In this document: piece by piece, positions 27,780 to 35,418 of the stretch
Numbering within the stretch: the first letter of the stretch is position 1
How the letters are laid out: the number at the start of each line of letters is the position of its first letter
DNA from: Namhaeicola litoreus
Lineage (GTDB): Bacteria; Bacteroidota; Bacteroidia; Flavobacteriales; Flavobacteriaceae
Reading direction: 5' to 3'
DNA length: 64,000 nucleotides
Assembly: GCF_042679565.1 (NCBI RefSeq)
Contig: NZ_JBHTMY010000003.1
Span: forward strand, 1 to 64,000
Notes under the pieces: generated by a model
Told to the model about the DNA's origin: nothing
Seen by the model: only the letters and a program-made list of their open reading frames with translations
Databases searched by the model: none
Made by a program: the position numbers and the translations under genes

Positions 27780-28850
27780 CTATTCCTCTATTTTTTCATG
27801 ATATCTAACCCCTCTTCCTGAGCCAGTTGTAAGAATCAACCCTTCTCTTACCAAATACAGTAAATCCTTTTTTAACGTATTTCTAGAATATTGAGATAAG
27901 CCCTTTTCCAAATCTTTTATTTGTACAGTTTTATTTTGATCAATATATGCCAACACTGCTTTCTGCCTGTCGTTCGTGCTGACCTTTAAATTATTGTAGG
28001 TTTCATATTTAACTTGGAGCTTTTGAGTTAAATCAATTAAACAATTTAAAAAGAAAATCACCCATTTATCCAATATTTCCTTTTCTGTACCTCGGTATTT
28101 TTGTGTTTCCATGAGCACTTGATAATACATTTCTTTTCTGTTTTCGATAACGTGTTCAAAGGAAATAAATTCCACAAAATTATAATCTTGCTTAAGTAAC
28201 AGAAATGTAGTAAGCAACCTCGATAACCTACCATTTCCATCCTGATATGGATGTATTGATAAAAATTCATAAACGAATACCGAAGTAATGAGTATTGGGT
28301 GCAGACGTTTTTCTTCAAGTTGAATATTTGTCCAAGTTATAAGGTCCAACATTTCGTTGGCTGTTAAATGAGGTTCAGTAGTTTTAAAAATTATCTTTTG
28401 CTGACCATCTTTATAATTGGCGACCACTTGGTTGGATAAACTTTTGTATTGTCCTTTATGGCGTTGGTCTTTAACACTATATTTTAAAAGAATTGAGTGT
28501 AATTGATGGATATACCTTTCTGTGAGTTCTATTTCTGTATAGCTTTGTAAAATGATTTCTAATGCTTCATAGTAACCTACCACTTCTTGTTCATCTCTTT
28601 TATCAAGTTGACTTATTCGAACTGATTTTAAAAGTTTTTTAACTTCATCATCCGAAAGCTTTGCTCCTTCAATCCTGGTAGAGGAACCAATGCTCTGAAT
28701 TGTGGCTATATCACGCAGTTCCCTAAGATAACGTTTTTCTTTATTCTCTATAAGTTTCCAACCCCCTTTAAACGAATCAATCTGACTTAACTTTTGAATG
28801 ATTTCTTGAAAAATTGTAGGTTGAAATGCTATTTTTTTTAATAGATCCAT
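27780..28850 (-). CDS. Fic family protein (putative AMP-transferase) with C-terminal winged helix
   Basis: 356 residues. The Fic active-site motif HPYQDGNGRLSR begins at H200 and has all key residues (His, Asp, GNGR, Arg). An N-terminal inhibitory motif S57-TRI-E61-G62 fits the (S/T)xxxE(G/N) rule of class II Fic proteins, so the enzyme is probably autoinhibited by its own helix. The C-terminal ~70 residues (DRQKAVLAYIDQNKTVQIKDL onward) look like a winged helix-turn-helix. Fic enzymes usually transfer AMP to a Tyr, Ser or Thr of a target protein. The gene is the first after the tRNA-Asn integration site. Direct repeats upstream may be its operator. Confidence 0.9.
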   Translation of the reverse strand: MDLLKKIAFQPTIFQEIIQKLSQIDSFKGGWKLIENKEKRYLRELRDIATIQSIGSSTRIEGAKLSDDEVKKLLKSVRISQLDKRDEQEVVGYYEALEIILQSYTEIELTERYIHQLHSILLKYSVKDQRHKGQYKSLSNQVVANYKDGQQKIIFKTTEPHLTANEMLDLITWTNIQLEEKRLHPILITSVFVYEFLSIHPYQDGNGRLSRLLTTFLLLKQDYNFVEFISFEHVIENRKEMYYQVLMETQKYRGTEKEILDKWVIFFLNCLIDLTQKLQVKYETYNNLKVSTNDRQKAVLAYIDQNKTVQIKDLEKGLSQYSRNTLKKDLLYLVREGLILTTGSGRGVRYHEKIEE

Positions 28851-28852
28851 TA

Positions 28853-28927
28853 TGTATCCGATTTTATCCGATTATAAATATATCAAAACAAATGATTAGA
28901 TATATCCATTTTGTATCCAATTTTATC
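28853..28927 (-). promoter_or_regulatory. Direct repeats upstream of fic, possible operator
   Basis: Two copies of TGTATCC(G/A)ATTTTATC start at about 28853 and 28912, with AT-rich sequence containing GATATAT / ATATATC between them. They flank the region where the fic promoter should lie. The winged helix in Fic suggests possible autoregulation, which is inference. Confidence 0.35.
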
Positions 28928-29135
28928 TTTTTTGATTGTTATTCCATTTGTCATATTCATTTATTTTGGTTGTAATAAATGTTTAATTTCAAAAATTGAA
29001 CAAATAGATTTAGACAAAAAGTTTGAAAAGATTAATAAATTTACTGCGTTTTTTTACTTTTTAAGTGGCATTTTTATAACTATTTTATGTATACTCATAT
29101 TTATTTTTTCCTTTAAAATGTTAAACTATATATGA
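28911..29135 (+). CDS. Possible small two-helix membrane protein
   Basis: 74 codons from a TTG at 28911. Two hydrophobic segments (residues 3-20 and 48-70) flank a charged linker (KIEQIDLDKKFEKINK). No ATG is available and no good ribosome-binding site is visible, and the start overlaps one of the direct repeats upstream of fic. It may be a remnant of an immunity-type membrane protein. No homology is claimed. Confidence 0.35.
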   Translation: MYPILSFLIVIPFVIFIYFGCNKCLISKIEQIDLDKKFEKINKFTAFFYFLSGIFITILCILIFIFSFKMLNYI

Positions 29136-29157
29136 TAAAATTAGGTCTCAGCACATT

Positions 29158-29180
29158 GACATTTATAATGGCAATGTCAT
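29158..29180. repeat. Short palindrome, GCCATT-type hairpin
   Basis: TGACATT / AATGTCA stem around TATAATGGC. It is related to the other CATT...AATG hairpins that lie between RHS cassettes. Confidence 0.55.
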
Positions 29181-29242
29181 AAAGTAATTACCTAAAATAG
29201 AATACATTTACGATGCCACAGGCGTAAAACAAATGAAAAACA

Positions 29243-30163
29243 GTGAACGGTATTATTACAGATTATGCTGAGGGCCGAGCGTTTAGAAAAGGTCCGGTGG
29301 ACCTTTTTAGCGAAGGAGCCTGCCTGGCACGGGGGCAAATATCTTATACAGATGCCAACCAAAATATTGGCGCAATTGATCTGGAAATTGTAGAAGAAAA
29401 TAATTACTATCCCTTCGGACTTGAACATAAAGGGTACAACACCGCCATAAACGGTAATCCTCATAAATACATGTTTGGCGGCAAGGAATTGCAGGATGAA
29501 ATAGTTGGCAGCAGCAGTTTTGAAGTATATGATTTTGGTGCCAGGAATTATGACCCGGCATTAGGTAGGTGGATGGTCCTTGACCCACTCGCAGAAAAAA
29601 TGCGCAGACACTCTCCGTATAACTACGCCTTTAATAATCCGATTTTCTTTATTGATCCAGATGGGATGATGCCTGAAAAGGGAGATCCAATAAAATGGCT
29701 AAAAGCTGTCTATAAAGCAACCACAATTAAAGAAGTCTCAGTCGGATTAAGTGGTAGATTAAAAGGTAATTTAAAGGCTGAAGGGGGCAGGAGTGATATA
29801 CTTAAAGTTCAAGGAAGTGTTAATGCTTTCAAATTGACATATGATTTAGAAAATGATAGTTCCAGTTTTTCGGGGCGAAACGCACAATTTGGTTTTGTCA
29901 TGGATGATAAGGGTCTTGAGGTGGAAATTGCAATGGCTAAGACGGAAAAAATGGAATTAGATGAGGCAGGAAATGGTAAGGCAGGATCAAGTTTTTTAAG
30001 TGGAGAAATAAAACTACACGATGGTGAATCTGAGCATACCGCAGAAGGAAGTATATTTGGGAAAAAGGGTGGTGAAGAAAAAGGGTATGTTGTTGATGGT
30101 AGTATTAAAAGTGAAAAAAAGATAAGGATGGAGTTCATGATTATTCACTTGGATTTATTTTAG
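29243..30163 (+). CDS. Orphan RHS C-terminal cassette 1 (RHS core end plus toxin-like tip)
   Basis: 306 codons opening at an internal GTG. Residues 45-145 are the end of an RHS core: VEENNYYPFGLEHKGYN, KYMFGGKELQDEI, YDFGARNYDPALGRW, DPLAEKMRRHSPYNYAFNNP, closing with FIDPDGM. The tip after it (residues 146-306) is beta-rich and unknown. The GTG is an ordinary codon of the RHS sequence (TVNGII in other copies) with a TGA nine bases before it, so this is probably a silent donor cassette rather than a gene with its own start. The frame ends at a slippery A_AAA_AAG at 30115-30121; the -1 frame continues to 30243. A membrane protein gene follows. Confidence 0.7.
   Translation: MNGIITDYAEGRAFRKGPVDLFSEGACLARGQISYTDANQNIGAIDLEIVEENNYYPFGLEHKGYNTAINGNPHKYMFGGKELQDEIVGSSSFEVYDFGARNYDPALGRWMVLDPLAEKMRRHSPYNYAFNNPIFFIDPDGMMPEKGDPIKWLKAVYKATTIKEVSVGLSGRLKGNLKAEGGRSDILKVQGSVNAFKLTYDLENDSSSFSGRNAQFGFVMDDKGLEVEIAMAKTEKMELDEAGNGKAGSSFLSGEIKLHDGESEHTAEGSIFGKKGGEEKGYVVDGSIKSEKKIRMEFMIIHLDLF
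29270..29340 (+). repeat. 71-bp in-frame element, copy 1 (GGTCC-type hairpin)
   Basis: The hairpin AAAAGGTCC-GGT-GGACCTTTT (29287-29307) lies inside a 71-bp block shared with 31108, 33293 and 42413. It is translated as part of the RHS cassette (GRAFRKGPV...FSEGA...ARGQI). The remnant RHS copy at 35102 lacks it. Confidence 0.75.
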
Positions 30164-30243
30164 GAACTGAATGGACTTTTGATTCCAATATTTTTGATAA
30201 AGAAATGGCAAAGGAAGAGAGAGAATTAGAGAAAGAAGATTAA
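30115..30243 (+). other. Slippery heptamer and -1 frame extension of cassette 1
   Basis: In frame, GAA AAA AAG contains A_AAA_AAG, an efficient -1 slippery sequence in bacteria (established for dnaX and IS elements). A -1 shift continues for 40 codons as DKDGVHDYSLGFILGTEWTF... and stops with TAA at 30241-30243, close to the next gene at 30259. The alternative is a one-base loss in an A-run, which would make cassette 1 a pseudogene. Confidence 0.6.
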
Positions 30244-30258
30244 AGAGTAAGAAGGGAA

Positions 30259-30708
30259 ATGAATAGAATAAAGAATAGTAATAAATCTATAGAGAGTGAT
30301 TTTTTAGAGAAAAGTTACCTTAGTCTAACGGAATTGATTCAATACATAACTGTAAGTATGTTATTGTTTTATCTCATTCTTCCAATGATTTTTGGATTTC
30401 CCTTATTGTTGTATATTAGAAAACACTTAGACGGTGTTTTGCTATTATTTATTTACATAGGATATTTATATGTCATTAATTTTGTTTTTCCTAAATTTTC
30501 TTTTGCCAAAAGGTTTTTCGGATACAAATTAAGTTATGATTCAAATTCAACTTTTTTTGAAAAACTTATATACTGTGTCCTAACCACATTGGACGGTCTT
30601 TTGGCACCTTTCAACATCTTCATTTGTAATATTTTTAAATTTTGGAGAAAAAAGATTCTTTTTAGTGAAAAATATTCAAAAATACAACTTGTTAAAATAA
30701 AGAATTAG
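30259..30708 (+). CDS. RDD-like membrane protein, candidate immunity protein
   Basis: 149 residues with three hydrophobic segments (about 28-50, 55-75 and 100-122). The FAKRFFGYKL block resembles the GKR-x-(L/F)G motif of RDD family membrane proteins. It starts 15 bases after the -1 frame stop of cassette 1, the place where immunity genes of polymorphic toxins lie. A role in protecting the cell from the cassette 1 tip is inferred from position alone. Confidence 0.6.
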   Translation: MNRIKNSNKSIESDFLEKSYLSLTELIQYITVSMLLFYLILPMIFGFPLLLYIRKHLDGVLLLFIYIGYLYVINFVFPKFSFAKRFFGYKLSYDSNSTFFEKLIYCVLTTLDGLLAPFNIFICNIFKFWRKKILFSEKYSKIQLVKIKN

Positions 30709-30757
30709 TATTGTTTAACTCATAAATTAATGATCTGTTTATTAGTCCATTTTCACC

Positions 30758-31035
30758 TCCACCGCACCTTGACATTTACTCATGCATATCTATTGCTTTT
30801 TAAAGGTTTTGACTACGTCGAATCACTTCGTTGGTTTTGACTACGTCGAATCACTTCGTTAGTTTTGACTACGTCGAATCACTTCGTTAGTTTTGACTAC
30901 GTCGAATCACTTCGTTAGATTTCATGATACGCTTCGCTTGATTGTAATGGCAATGGAATAGACTATAACGGCTAAATATAAATTATAAATAATGCCATTT
31001 ACAATGGTAAAACAGATGTTGTTTACTTCTAAAAA
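30758..31035 (+). repeat. Inter-cassette spacer with palindromes
   Basis: The 372-base gap after the RDD-like gene holds no gene. It begins with CACCGCACCTTGACATTT, then the 28-bp tandem repeats, then TTTCATGATACGCTTCGC and an AATGGCAATGG region, and a GCCATTTACAATGG hairpin at about 30992. Most of it recurs once, shorter, at 41767-41930, before another cassette remnant; the opening also recurs at 43769. Confidence 0.65.
30806..30917 (+). repeat. Tandem repeat, four copies of a 28-bp unit
   Basis: Four perfect or near-perfect 28-base units in tandem, with core TTTTGACTACGTCGAATC and an internal CGAA-TCAC-TTCG hairpin. Units begin at 30806, 30834, 30862 and 30890. One more copy lies at about 41809. 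There are no spacers between units. The core is almost the reverse complement of the repeats at 40715 and 44556. Confidence 0.85.
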
Positions 31036-31080
31036 TAGAATACATTTACGATGCCACAGGCGTAAAACAAATGAAAAACA

Positions 31081-32130
31081 GTGAACGGTATTATTGTAGA
31101 TTATGCTGAGGGCCGAGCGTATAGAAAACAGCCGGTGGCTGTTTTTAGCGAAGGAGCCAGCCTCGCGCGGGGGCAAATATCTTTTACAGATATCAACCAA
31201 AATATAGATACTATTGATTTGCATATTGTAGAAGAAAATAATTATTATCCCTTTGGGTTGAAACACAAAGGGTACAACACCGCCATAAACGGTACGCATC
31301 ATAAATACATGTTTGGCGACAAAGAATTGCAGGATGAAATAGTTGGCAGCAGCAGTTTTGAAGTTTATGATTTTGGTGCCAGGAATTATGACCCGGCATT
31401 AGGTAGGTGGATGAACCTTGACCCTCTAGCAGAAAAAATGCGCAGACACTCACCGTATAATTACGCATTTAACAACCCAATTTATTTTATTGACCCGGAT
31501 GGAGTGGCGCCCGGACCACCAGGACCAATTTTTGGTATTTTTTTTGGAGTAAGGAACTTTATTTCAAAGACTGTTGAGACTATTAAGAATTCCAAATTAA
31601 CAGTTTATGACAATAATGCAGGTATAAAACTTGGGAAATTAGGTGGGACTATTAATTATGAATCAAAGGAGGTCTTTAGTATCTCTAAAGAGGGTTATAA
31701 AACAGGCAATGAGAATACTACAAAAAGTGGTTATTCACTTTCCGCAGGTGTTTTTGATGTAGGTGTATCTGAAACTAAGACAGTCGAAACAAAAGATATT
31801 AACATGGAGTATTCTTCAGATAACCAGAAAGCTATTGTTCCTGGAAAAGAAACCAAAACTAAAACGGTAAATGAAGGTACTGCAAGTATTTTGGGATTTG
31901 GAGGAACGAAATCTAAAACTACTAAAGAGACAGCTATTTCTCAAACAATGGGAGATGGATCTTCAATGTTAATTAGTAAAGGTAAAGTGGTTACTCGTGA
32001 TGAAGGGTTAAATTATTCTGATTCTAGGAATGTTAACGTTATTGAAGCATCTGCTCATAACTTACTAAAAGAGACAAAACTATCGATTGGAGTTGGGTAT
32101 CAATTTGAATGGAGCGCTAATAATGAATAG
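31081..32130 (+). CDS. Orphan RHS C-terminal cassette 2 with unknown tip
   Basis: 349 codons from an internal GTG, with the same TGA nine bases upstream as cassette 1. Residues 1-140 are the RHS core end (EENNYYPFGLKHKGYN, DFGARNYDPALGRW, NNPIYFIDPDGV). The tip (141-349) has Gly/Thr/Lys-rich beta-type repeats (TKSGYSLSAGVFDVGVSETKT and similar) and ends GVGYQFEWSANNE. No known toxin motif was seen. A YwqK-type lipoprotein gene starts 2 bases after the stop. Confidence 0.7.
   Translation: MNGIIVDYAEGRAYRKQPVAVFSEGASLARGQISFTDINQNIDTIDLHIVEENNYYPFGLKHKGYNTAINGTHHKYMFGDKELQDEIVGSSSFEVYDFGARNYDPALGRWMNLDPLAEKMRRHSPYNYAFNNPIYFIDPDGVAPGPPGPIFGIFFGVRNFISKTVETIKNSKLTVYDNNAGIKLGKLGGTINYESKEVFSISKEGYKTGNENTTKSGYSLSAGVFDVGVSETKTVETKDINMEYSSDNQKAIVPGKETKTKTVNEGTASILGFGGTKSKTTKETAISQTMGDGSSMLISKGKVVTRDEGLNYSDSRNVNVIEASAHNLLKETKLSIGVGYQFEWSANNE
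31108..31178 (+). repeat. 71-bp in-frame element, copy 2 (CAGCC-type hairpin)
   Basis: Hairpin AAAACAGCC-GGT-GGCTGTTTT (31125-31145). Compared with copy 1, three stem base pairs are changed on both arms so pairing is kept, while the encoded residues change from KGPVDLF to KQPVAVF. Confidence 0.75.
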
Positions 32131-32132
32131 TT

Positions 32133-32915
32133 ATGAGGAAAATATATTATGTAGTGCTTGTTTTTTTAGTAATATTAGTTTCTTGTAAAAAGGAGATCAA
32201 GAATTATCATGAAAAAGGATACATTAAATCTATTGGATATATTAAGAATGGTAAAAGAAATGGTATATCCAAGTTGTTTTACCTAAATGGGAATATTAAA
32301 CAAATGGGCAATTGGATTAATGATAAACAAGAAGGAGAATGGCTTTATTATTATGAGAATGGAATTTTAAACTCAAAAATTAATTTTAAAAATGACCTTC
32401 AAGACGGACTTGCCTTATTCTATAATGAAGATGGTAAGCTTTACGAAGAATCAAACTGGAAAGATGGTTATTTGGCTGGTCAATCAAAAACATTTTACCC
32501 TAATGAACAAATTAAAGAATATTTTTATTGGATTAAGGGTTTGAAGCACGGTCAAAGTATCATTTACTATGAAAATGGCTATTTACAACAAATTGGAAAT
32601 TGGGAAGAAGGAAAGCAGCAAGGCAAGTTTATAACCTTTTATGAAAATAAAGATACATTACAAGTTGGGTATTTTTTAAAGGGTAAAAAAAATGGTGTCT
32701 TTAAGTCTTTTTTTGCAGGCAACAAGATTGAAAGTAGAATTAATTGGGATGATGATATCCAGACAGGTCAAAGTATTTATTATTATAAAAATGGAAATAT
32801 AAAGCAAATAGGCGATTTTCAGCGTAATAAACCTGTAGGCAATTGGTTGCTATATGACGAAGCTGGAAAATTAATAAAGAAAAAGAAATTTAATCATGTG
32901 GAAGCCAATAAATAA
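32133..32915 (+). CDS. YwqK-family lipoprotein with MORN-type repeats, candidate immunity protein
   Basis: 260 residues. Lipoprotein signal peptide (lipobox LVSC at the Cys of VSCKK). About nine repeats of the MORN/YwqK type follow (GNIKQMGNWINDKQEGEW, YYENGYLQQIGNWEEGKQQG and similar). This family is annotated as YwqK-type antitoxin in many Bacteroidota and lies next to polymorphic toxins. The 2-base gap to cassette 2 strongly suggests it protects against that tip (inference). Confidence 0.75.
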   Translation: MRKIYYVVLVFLVILVSCKKEIKNYHEKGYIKSIGYIKNGKRNGISKLFYLNGNIKQMGNWINDKQEGEWLYYYENGILNSKINFKNDLQDGLALFYNEDGKLYEESNWKDGYLAGQSKTFYPNEQIKEYFYWIKGLKHGQSIIYYENGYLQQIGNWEEGKQQGKFITFYENKDTLQVGYFLKGKKNGVFKSFFAGNKIESRINWDDDIQTGQSIYYYKNGNIKQIGDFQRNKPVGNWLLYDEAGKLIKKKKFNHVEANK

Positions 32916-33098
32916 CTCCATAGAACCCCAAACAAAGTTTTCTATCCGATTATAGTGTTTTCCAAAAATCTTTTTAGGAATAAAGCTAGAGCTTGGAAGA
33001 GCAAAAAAATTACTTTTTTTTCCTTTATATGAAGAGTATAATGAGTAAAAGCCATGAATTAATATAATAAACCCTAAAAATACTCTATAGTTTTCCAT
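32871..33098 (-). CDS. Small two-helix membrane protein of unknown function
   Basis: 75 residues from an ATG at 33098. Two hydrophobic segments (residues 6-24 and 52-74) flank a basic loop (SYKGKKSNFF...IPKKIFGKHYNR). The frame overlaps the 3' end of the YwqK-type gene by 45 bases on the opposite strand. Codon use looks natural and it fills an otherwise empty 330-base gap. It may be the leftover immunity gene of a lost cassette. Confidence 0.5.
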   Translation of the reverse strand: MENYRVFLGFIILIHGFYSLYSSYKGKKSNFFALPSSSFIPKKIFGKHYNRIENFVWGSMELFIGFHMIKFLFLY

Positions 33099-33247
33099 AT
33101 TATGATTATCAAGAGTAGTATTATCTTCAATAAAGAGCTTTTCAAGCCCACCTCTATGAAGTGTTCTACCTCTTGAAGCCCAAGAGGGGACTCCTTACCT
33201 CGTCGCAAATATAATAACTATTTGAGTAGATTTGAGCAAAACTGTTT

Positions 33248-34315
33248 ATGAAAGAAGACTTTAGCTATATTAACCAATACAAAGACCACTTTGAGGGCCA
33301 AGCGTTTAGAAAAGGTCCGGTGAACCTTTTTAGCGAAGGAGCCAGCCCGGCGCGGGGGCAAATAGCTTATACCGATAAAAACCAAAATATTGGCGCAATT
33401 GATCTGGAAATAGTAGAAGAAAATAATTATTATCCCTTTGGGTTGAAGCATAAGGGGTATAACAGTTCCATAAACGGAAGACACCACAAATACATGTTTG
33501 GCGGCAAGGAATTGCAGGATGAAATAGTTGGTAGCAGCAGTTTTGAAGTTTATGATTTTGGAGCTAGGAATTATGACCCTGCATTAGGTAGGTGGAAGAA
33601 CTTGGATCCATTAGCAGAGCAAATGCGTAGGCACTCACCGTATAATTATGCGTTTAACAACCCGATTTATTTTATTGACCCGGATGGGGTGGCGCCAACT
33701 TCACCAGAACATATTTACAGGTTAAATGAAAAGGGCAAAATTGAATTAGTGGCCATAGATAATACTAAAGATGTTGTATTTAGTGCCGATGGCAAAAGAA
33801 GTATTGAGTTTGACTCGGGTACTATTATGGCTGGTTTTAGTTTAGAAAATCCAAATCCCGATTATGCTCAGGACTTGGGGAGTCCGATTGAAGGGGTTTA
33901 TATGAATGATGAGAACTCTGCAACTGAATTATTTGAATTTGCAGCAGCAGAAACGGGTGACCCAATAAAAGGAGCAGAATGGGCAATTTCAACTGGAGAT
34001 CTGAAAGGCGAATCACTTTCTATGGTCGGGACTAACTATAACAATACTAAAGTAGATACTGGATTGTTGACAGAATCTTTGGTAGAAAATGGTTTTAATG
34101 TTACTAAAGCAGATCATAGTCATCAAGATGATTCTCCACCAAGTGGTTTTGATAATAACAAAGCTCTACTAATTAATGGAGAAAGAATAAAGGATGCAGC
34201 AGCGGCGGGGGCTATTGAAAAGACAACTAAAGGTGAAGCCATTACTCGAGTTTTCAATGTTAAGTCAAAGACTTACACCTATTACACAAAAAACTTAATC
34301 TATGGTACCAATTAA
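33248..34315 (+). CDS. Orphan RHS C-terminal cassette 3 with JAB-like tip
   Basis: 355 codons, the only cassette here that opens with ATG. The start (residues 6-14, YINQYKDHF) is the RHS motif YKDHLGN cut short, then the 71-bp element, then the RHS core end to FIDPDGV. The tip (residues 150-355) contains HSHQDDSPPSGFD near residue 292, close to the HxH...SxxD metal motif of JAB/JAMM proteins, and an upstream ELFEFAAAE that could give the Glu. JAB-like toxins are known RHS tips in this phylum; the assignment is tentative. The next gene overlaps its 3' end by 14 bases. Confidence 0.7.
   Translation: MKEDFSYINQYKDHFEGQAFRKGPVNLFSEGASPARGQIAYTDKNQNIGAIDLEIVEENNYYPFGLKHKGYNSSINGRHHKYMFGGKELQDEIVGSSSFEVYDFGARNYDPALGRWKNLDPLAEQMRRHSPYNYAFNNPIYFIDPDGVAPTSPEHIYRLNEKGKIELVAIDNTKDVVFSADGKRSIEFDSGTIMAGFSLENPNPDYAQDLGSPIEGVYMNDENSATELFEFAAAETGDPIKGAEWAISTGDLKGESLSMVGTNYNNTKVDTGLLTESLVENGFNVTKADHSHQDDSPPSGFDNNKALLINGERIKDAAAAGAIEKTTKGEAITRVFNVKSKTYTYYTKNLIYGTN
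33293..33363 (+). repeat. 71-bp in-frame element, copy 3
   Basis: Hairpin AAAAGGTCC-GGT-GAACCTTTT (33310-33330), GGTCC type with one mismatched pair. Here it joins directly to the truncated RHS motif NQYKDHF, which shows where the element replaced RHS sequence. Confidence 0.7.
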
Positions 34316-34877
34316 GAAAACATTCCCAATTCTAAGCTTTTTGATGGTCATTTGCCTCTCATGTCAAAAAAATTCCATGGTGACTTTTCAATATAAAGAA
34401 GCTATATTAAGTAAAAGTTCAAAAACTTTGTTGGATAATTATATAAAGGGATATGGGTTAAATCCAAATGAAGTTCAGATCGATTTTGCTCAAGTTATGG
34501 ATACTAACATGCGTTATATTGATGATGAGTTTTTAATAATGACAAATGCACAGAAGATTGACACGGGTAGAATTGATACAATTAATTCCAATTATTATAC
34601 AAGATATAAGGGTTTTTCAATAAAACTGTACTTCCCGGAAGTTGATACGAGATTCTTTAAATTTAAAGGAGTAAATAAGGAATCGGTAGATATACTTAAA
34701 GAAGAAATTAATCAAAAAACCTATCCATATGGTGAATATTCTAAAATATGGATTCTGAATATGACTGAATCAAAAATTGATAGCTTAAATATAGTGGATG
34801 AAGGAGCGAGATTTAAGATTATGGGTGCAAACGAAAAGGAACAGGCTAAAAATATTATTTTTGATAAAAAGTACTAA
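34302..34877 (+). CDS. Lipoprotein, candidate immunity protein for cassette 3
   Basis: 191 residues with a lipoprotein signal peptide (ICLSC lipobox). The remainder has no recognisable domain. Its ATG lies inside the last codons of cassette 3 (14-base overlap), so the two are translationally coupled if expressed. Function as an immunity protein is inferred from this position and from the periplasmic lipoprotein nature. Confidence 0.6.
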   Translation: MVPIKKTFPILSFLMVICLSCQKNSMVTFQYKEAILSKSSKTLLDNYIKGYGLNPNEVQIDFAQVMDTNMRYIDDEFLIMTNAQKIDTGRIDTINSNYYTRYKGFSIKLYFPEVDTRFFKFKGVNKESVDILKEEINQKTYPYGEYSKIWILNMTESKIDSLNIVDEGARFKIMGANEKEQAKNIIFDKKY

Positions 34878-35046
34878 TATTCTTGGCAACCCCCCGCTCC
34901 CAGCTCCCGCGCGATTGTACCTTAAATCCGTAAGAGTTTGTTGAAAAAGACCGTAAAACTTTTTTAAAGAGCCATTTATGTCAACGGCGTTTTAGCTTAA
35001 ACAAGTGCTTCAACAACTTAAATTTACTTACTATTGTTAAAATAAA

Positions 35047-35418
35047 CGGACAAAATATTTCTTACATTTACGACGCTACAGGTGTTAAACTACAAAAGAA
35101 AGTGACAAGCGGAACTACGATAACCACAGATTATGCCGCCGATTACATTTACGAAAACGGAAACCTGCAGTTTTTCCATACCCCTGAAGGTTATGTAGAG
35201 CCCCTTAATGCGAGCAATTACACTTTAGGGTTTAGGCATACTTTTCAGTACAAAGATCACCTCGGCAACATACGTTTATCTTATTCTGATGCGAACAATG
35301 ACGGTCTCATCTCTGCGACCTCAGAGATCATAGAAGAAAACAATTATTATCCTTTTGGGTTAAAACACAAAGGGTATAATGTCGCTGTTAATCAGAAGGT
35401 CCTTGGTTCGAGCCCAAG
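35047..35418 (+). pseudogene. Truncated RHS gene fragment fused to a tRNA-Asn remnant
   Basis: In-frame RHS sequence begins before any start codon (ISYIYDATGVKLQKKV) and runs through YIYENGNLQFFHTPEGYV, YQYKDHLGNIRLSYSDANN and EENNYYPFGLKHKGYN. It then ends abruptly at position 35384, where the sequence becomes the tRNA-Asn anticodon loop. An open frame (35102-35473) reads on into the tRNA remnant, but that tail is not RHS. This copy lacks the 71-bp element and shows the unmodified RHS sequence. The 220 bases before it hold a GC-rich patch (34887-34918) and no gene. Confidence 0.8.

Noticed and set aside
29270..29340. 71-bp element as an integron attC site
   Set aside because: It lacks the bipartite R and L boxes with a GTTRRRY crossover site, no integron integrase is present, and it lies within coding sequence rather than after cassette genes.
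30806..30917. Possible CRISPR array (four 28-bp repeats)
   Set aside because: The units are directly adjacent with no spacers, and no cas genes are nearby. It is a tandem repeat.
33165..33190. Possible third tRNA-Asn 3' remnant (AGCCCAAGAGGGGA)
   Set aside because: Only about 10 bases in a row match the tRNA end, and the T-arm and terminator are missing; chance similarity is likely.
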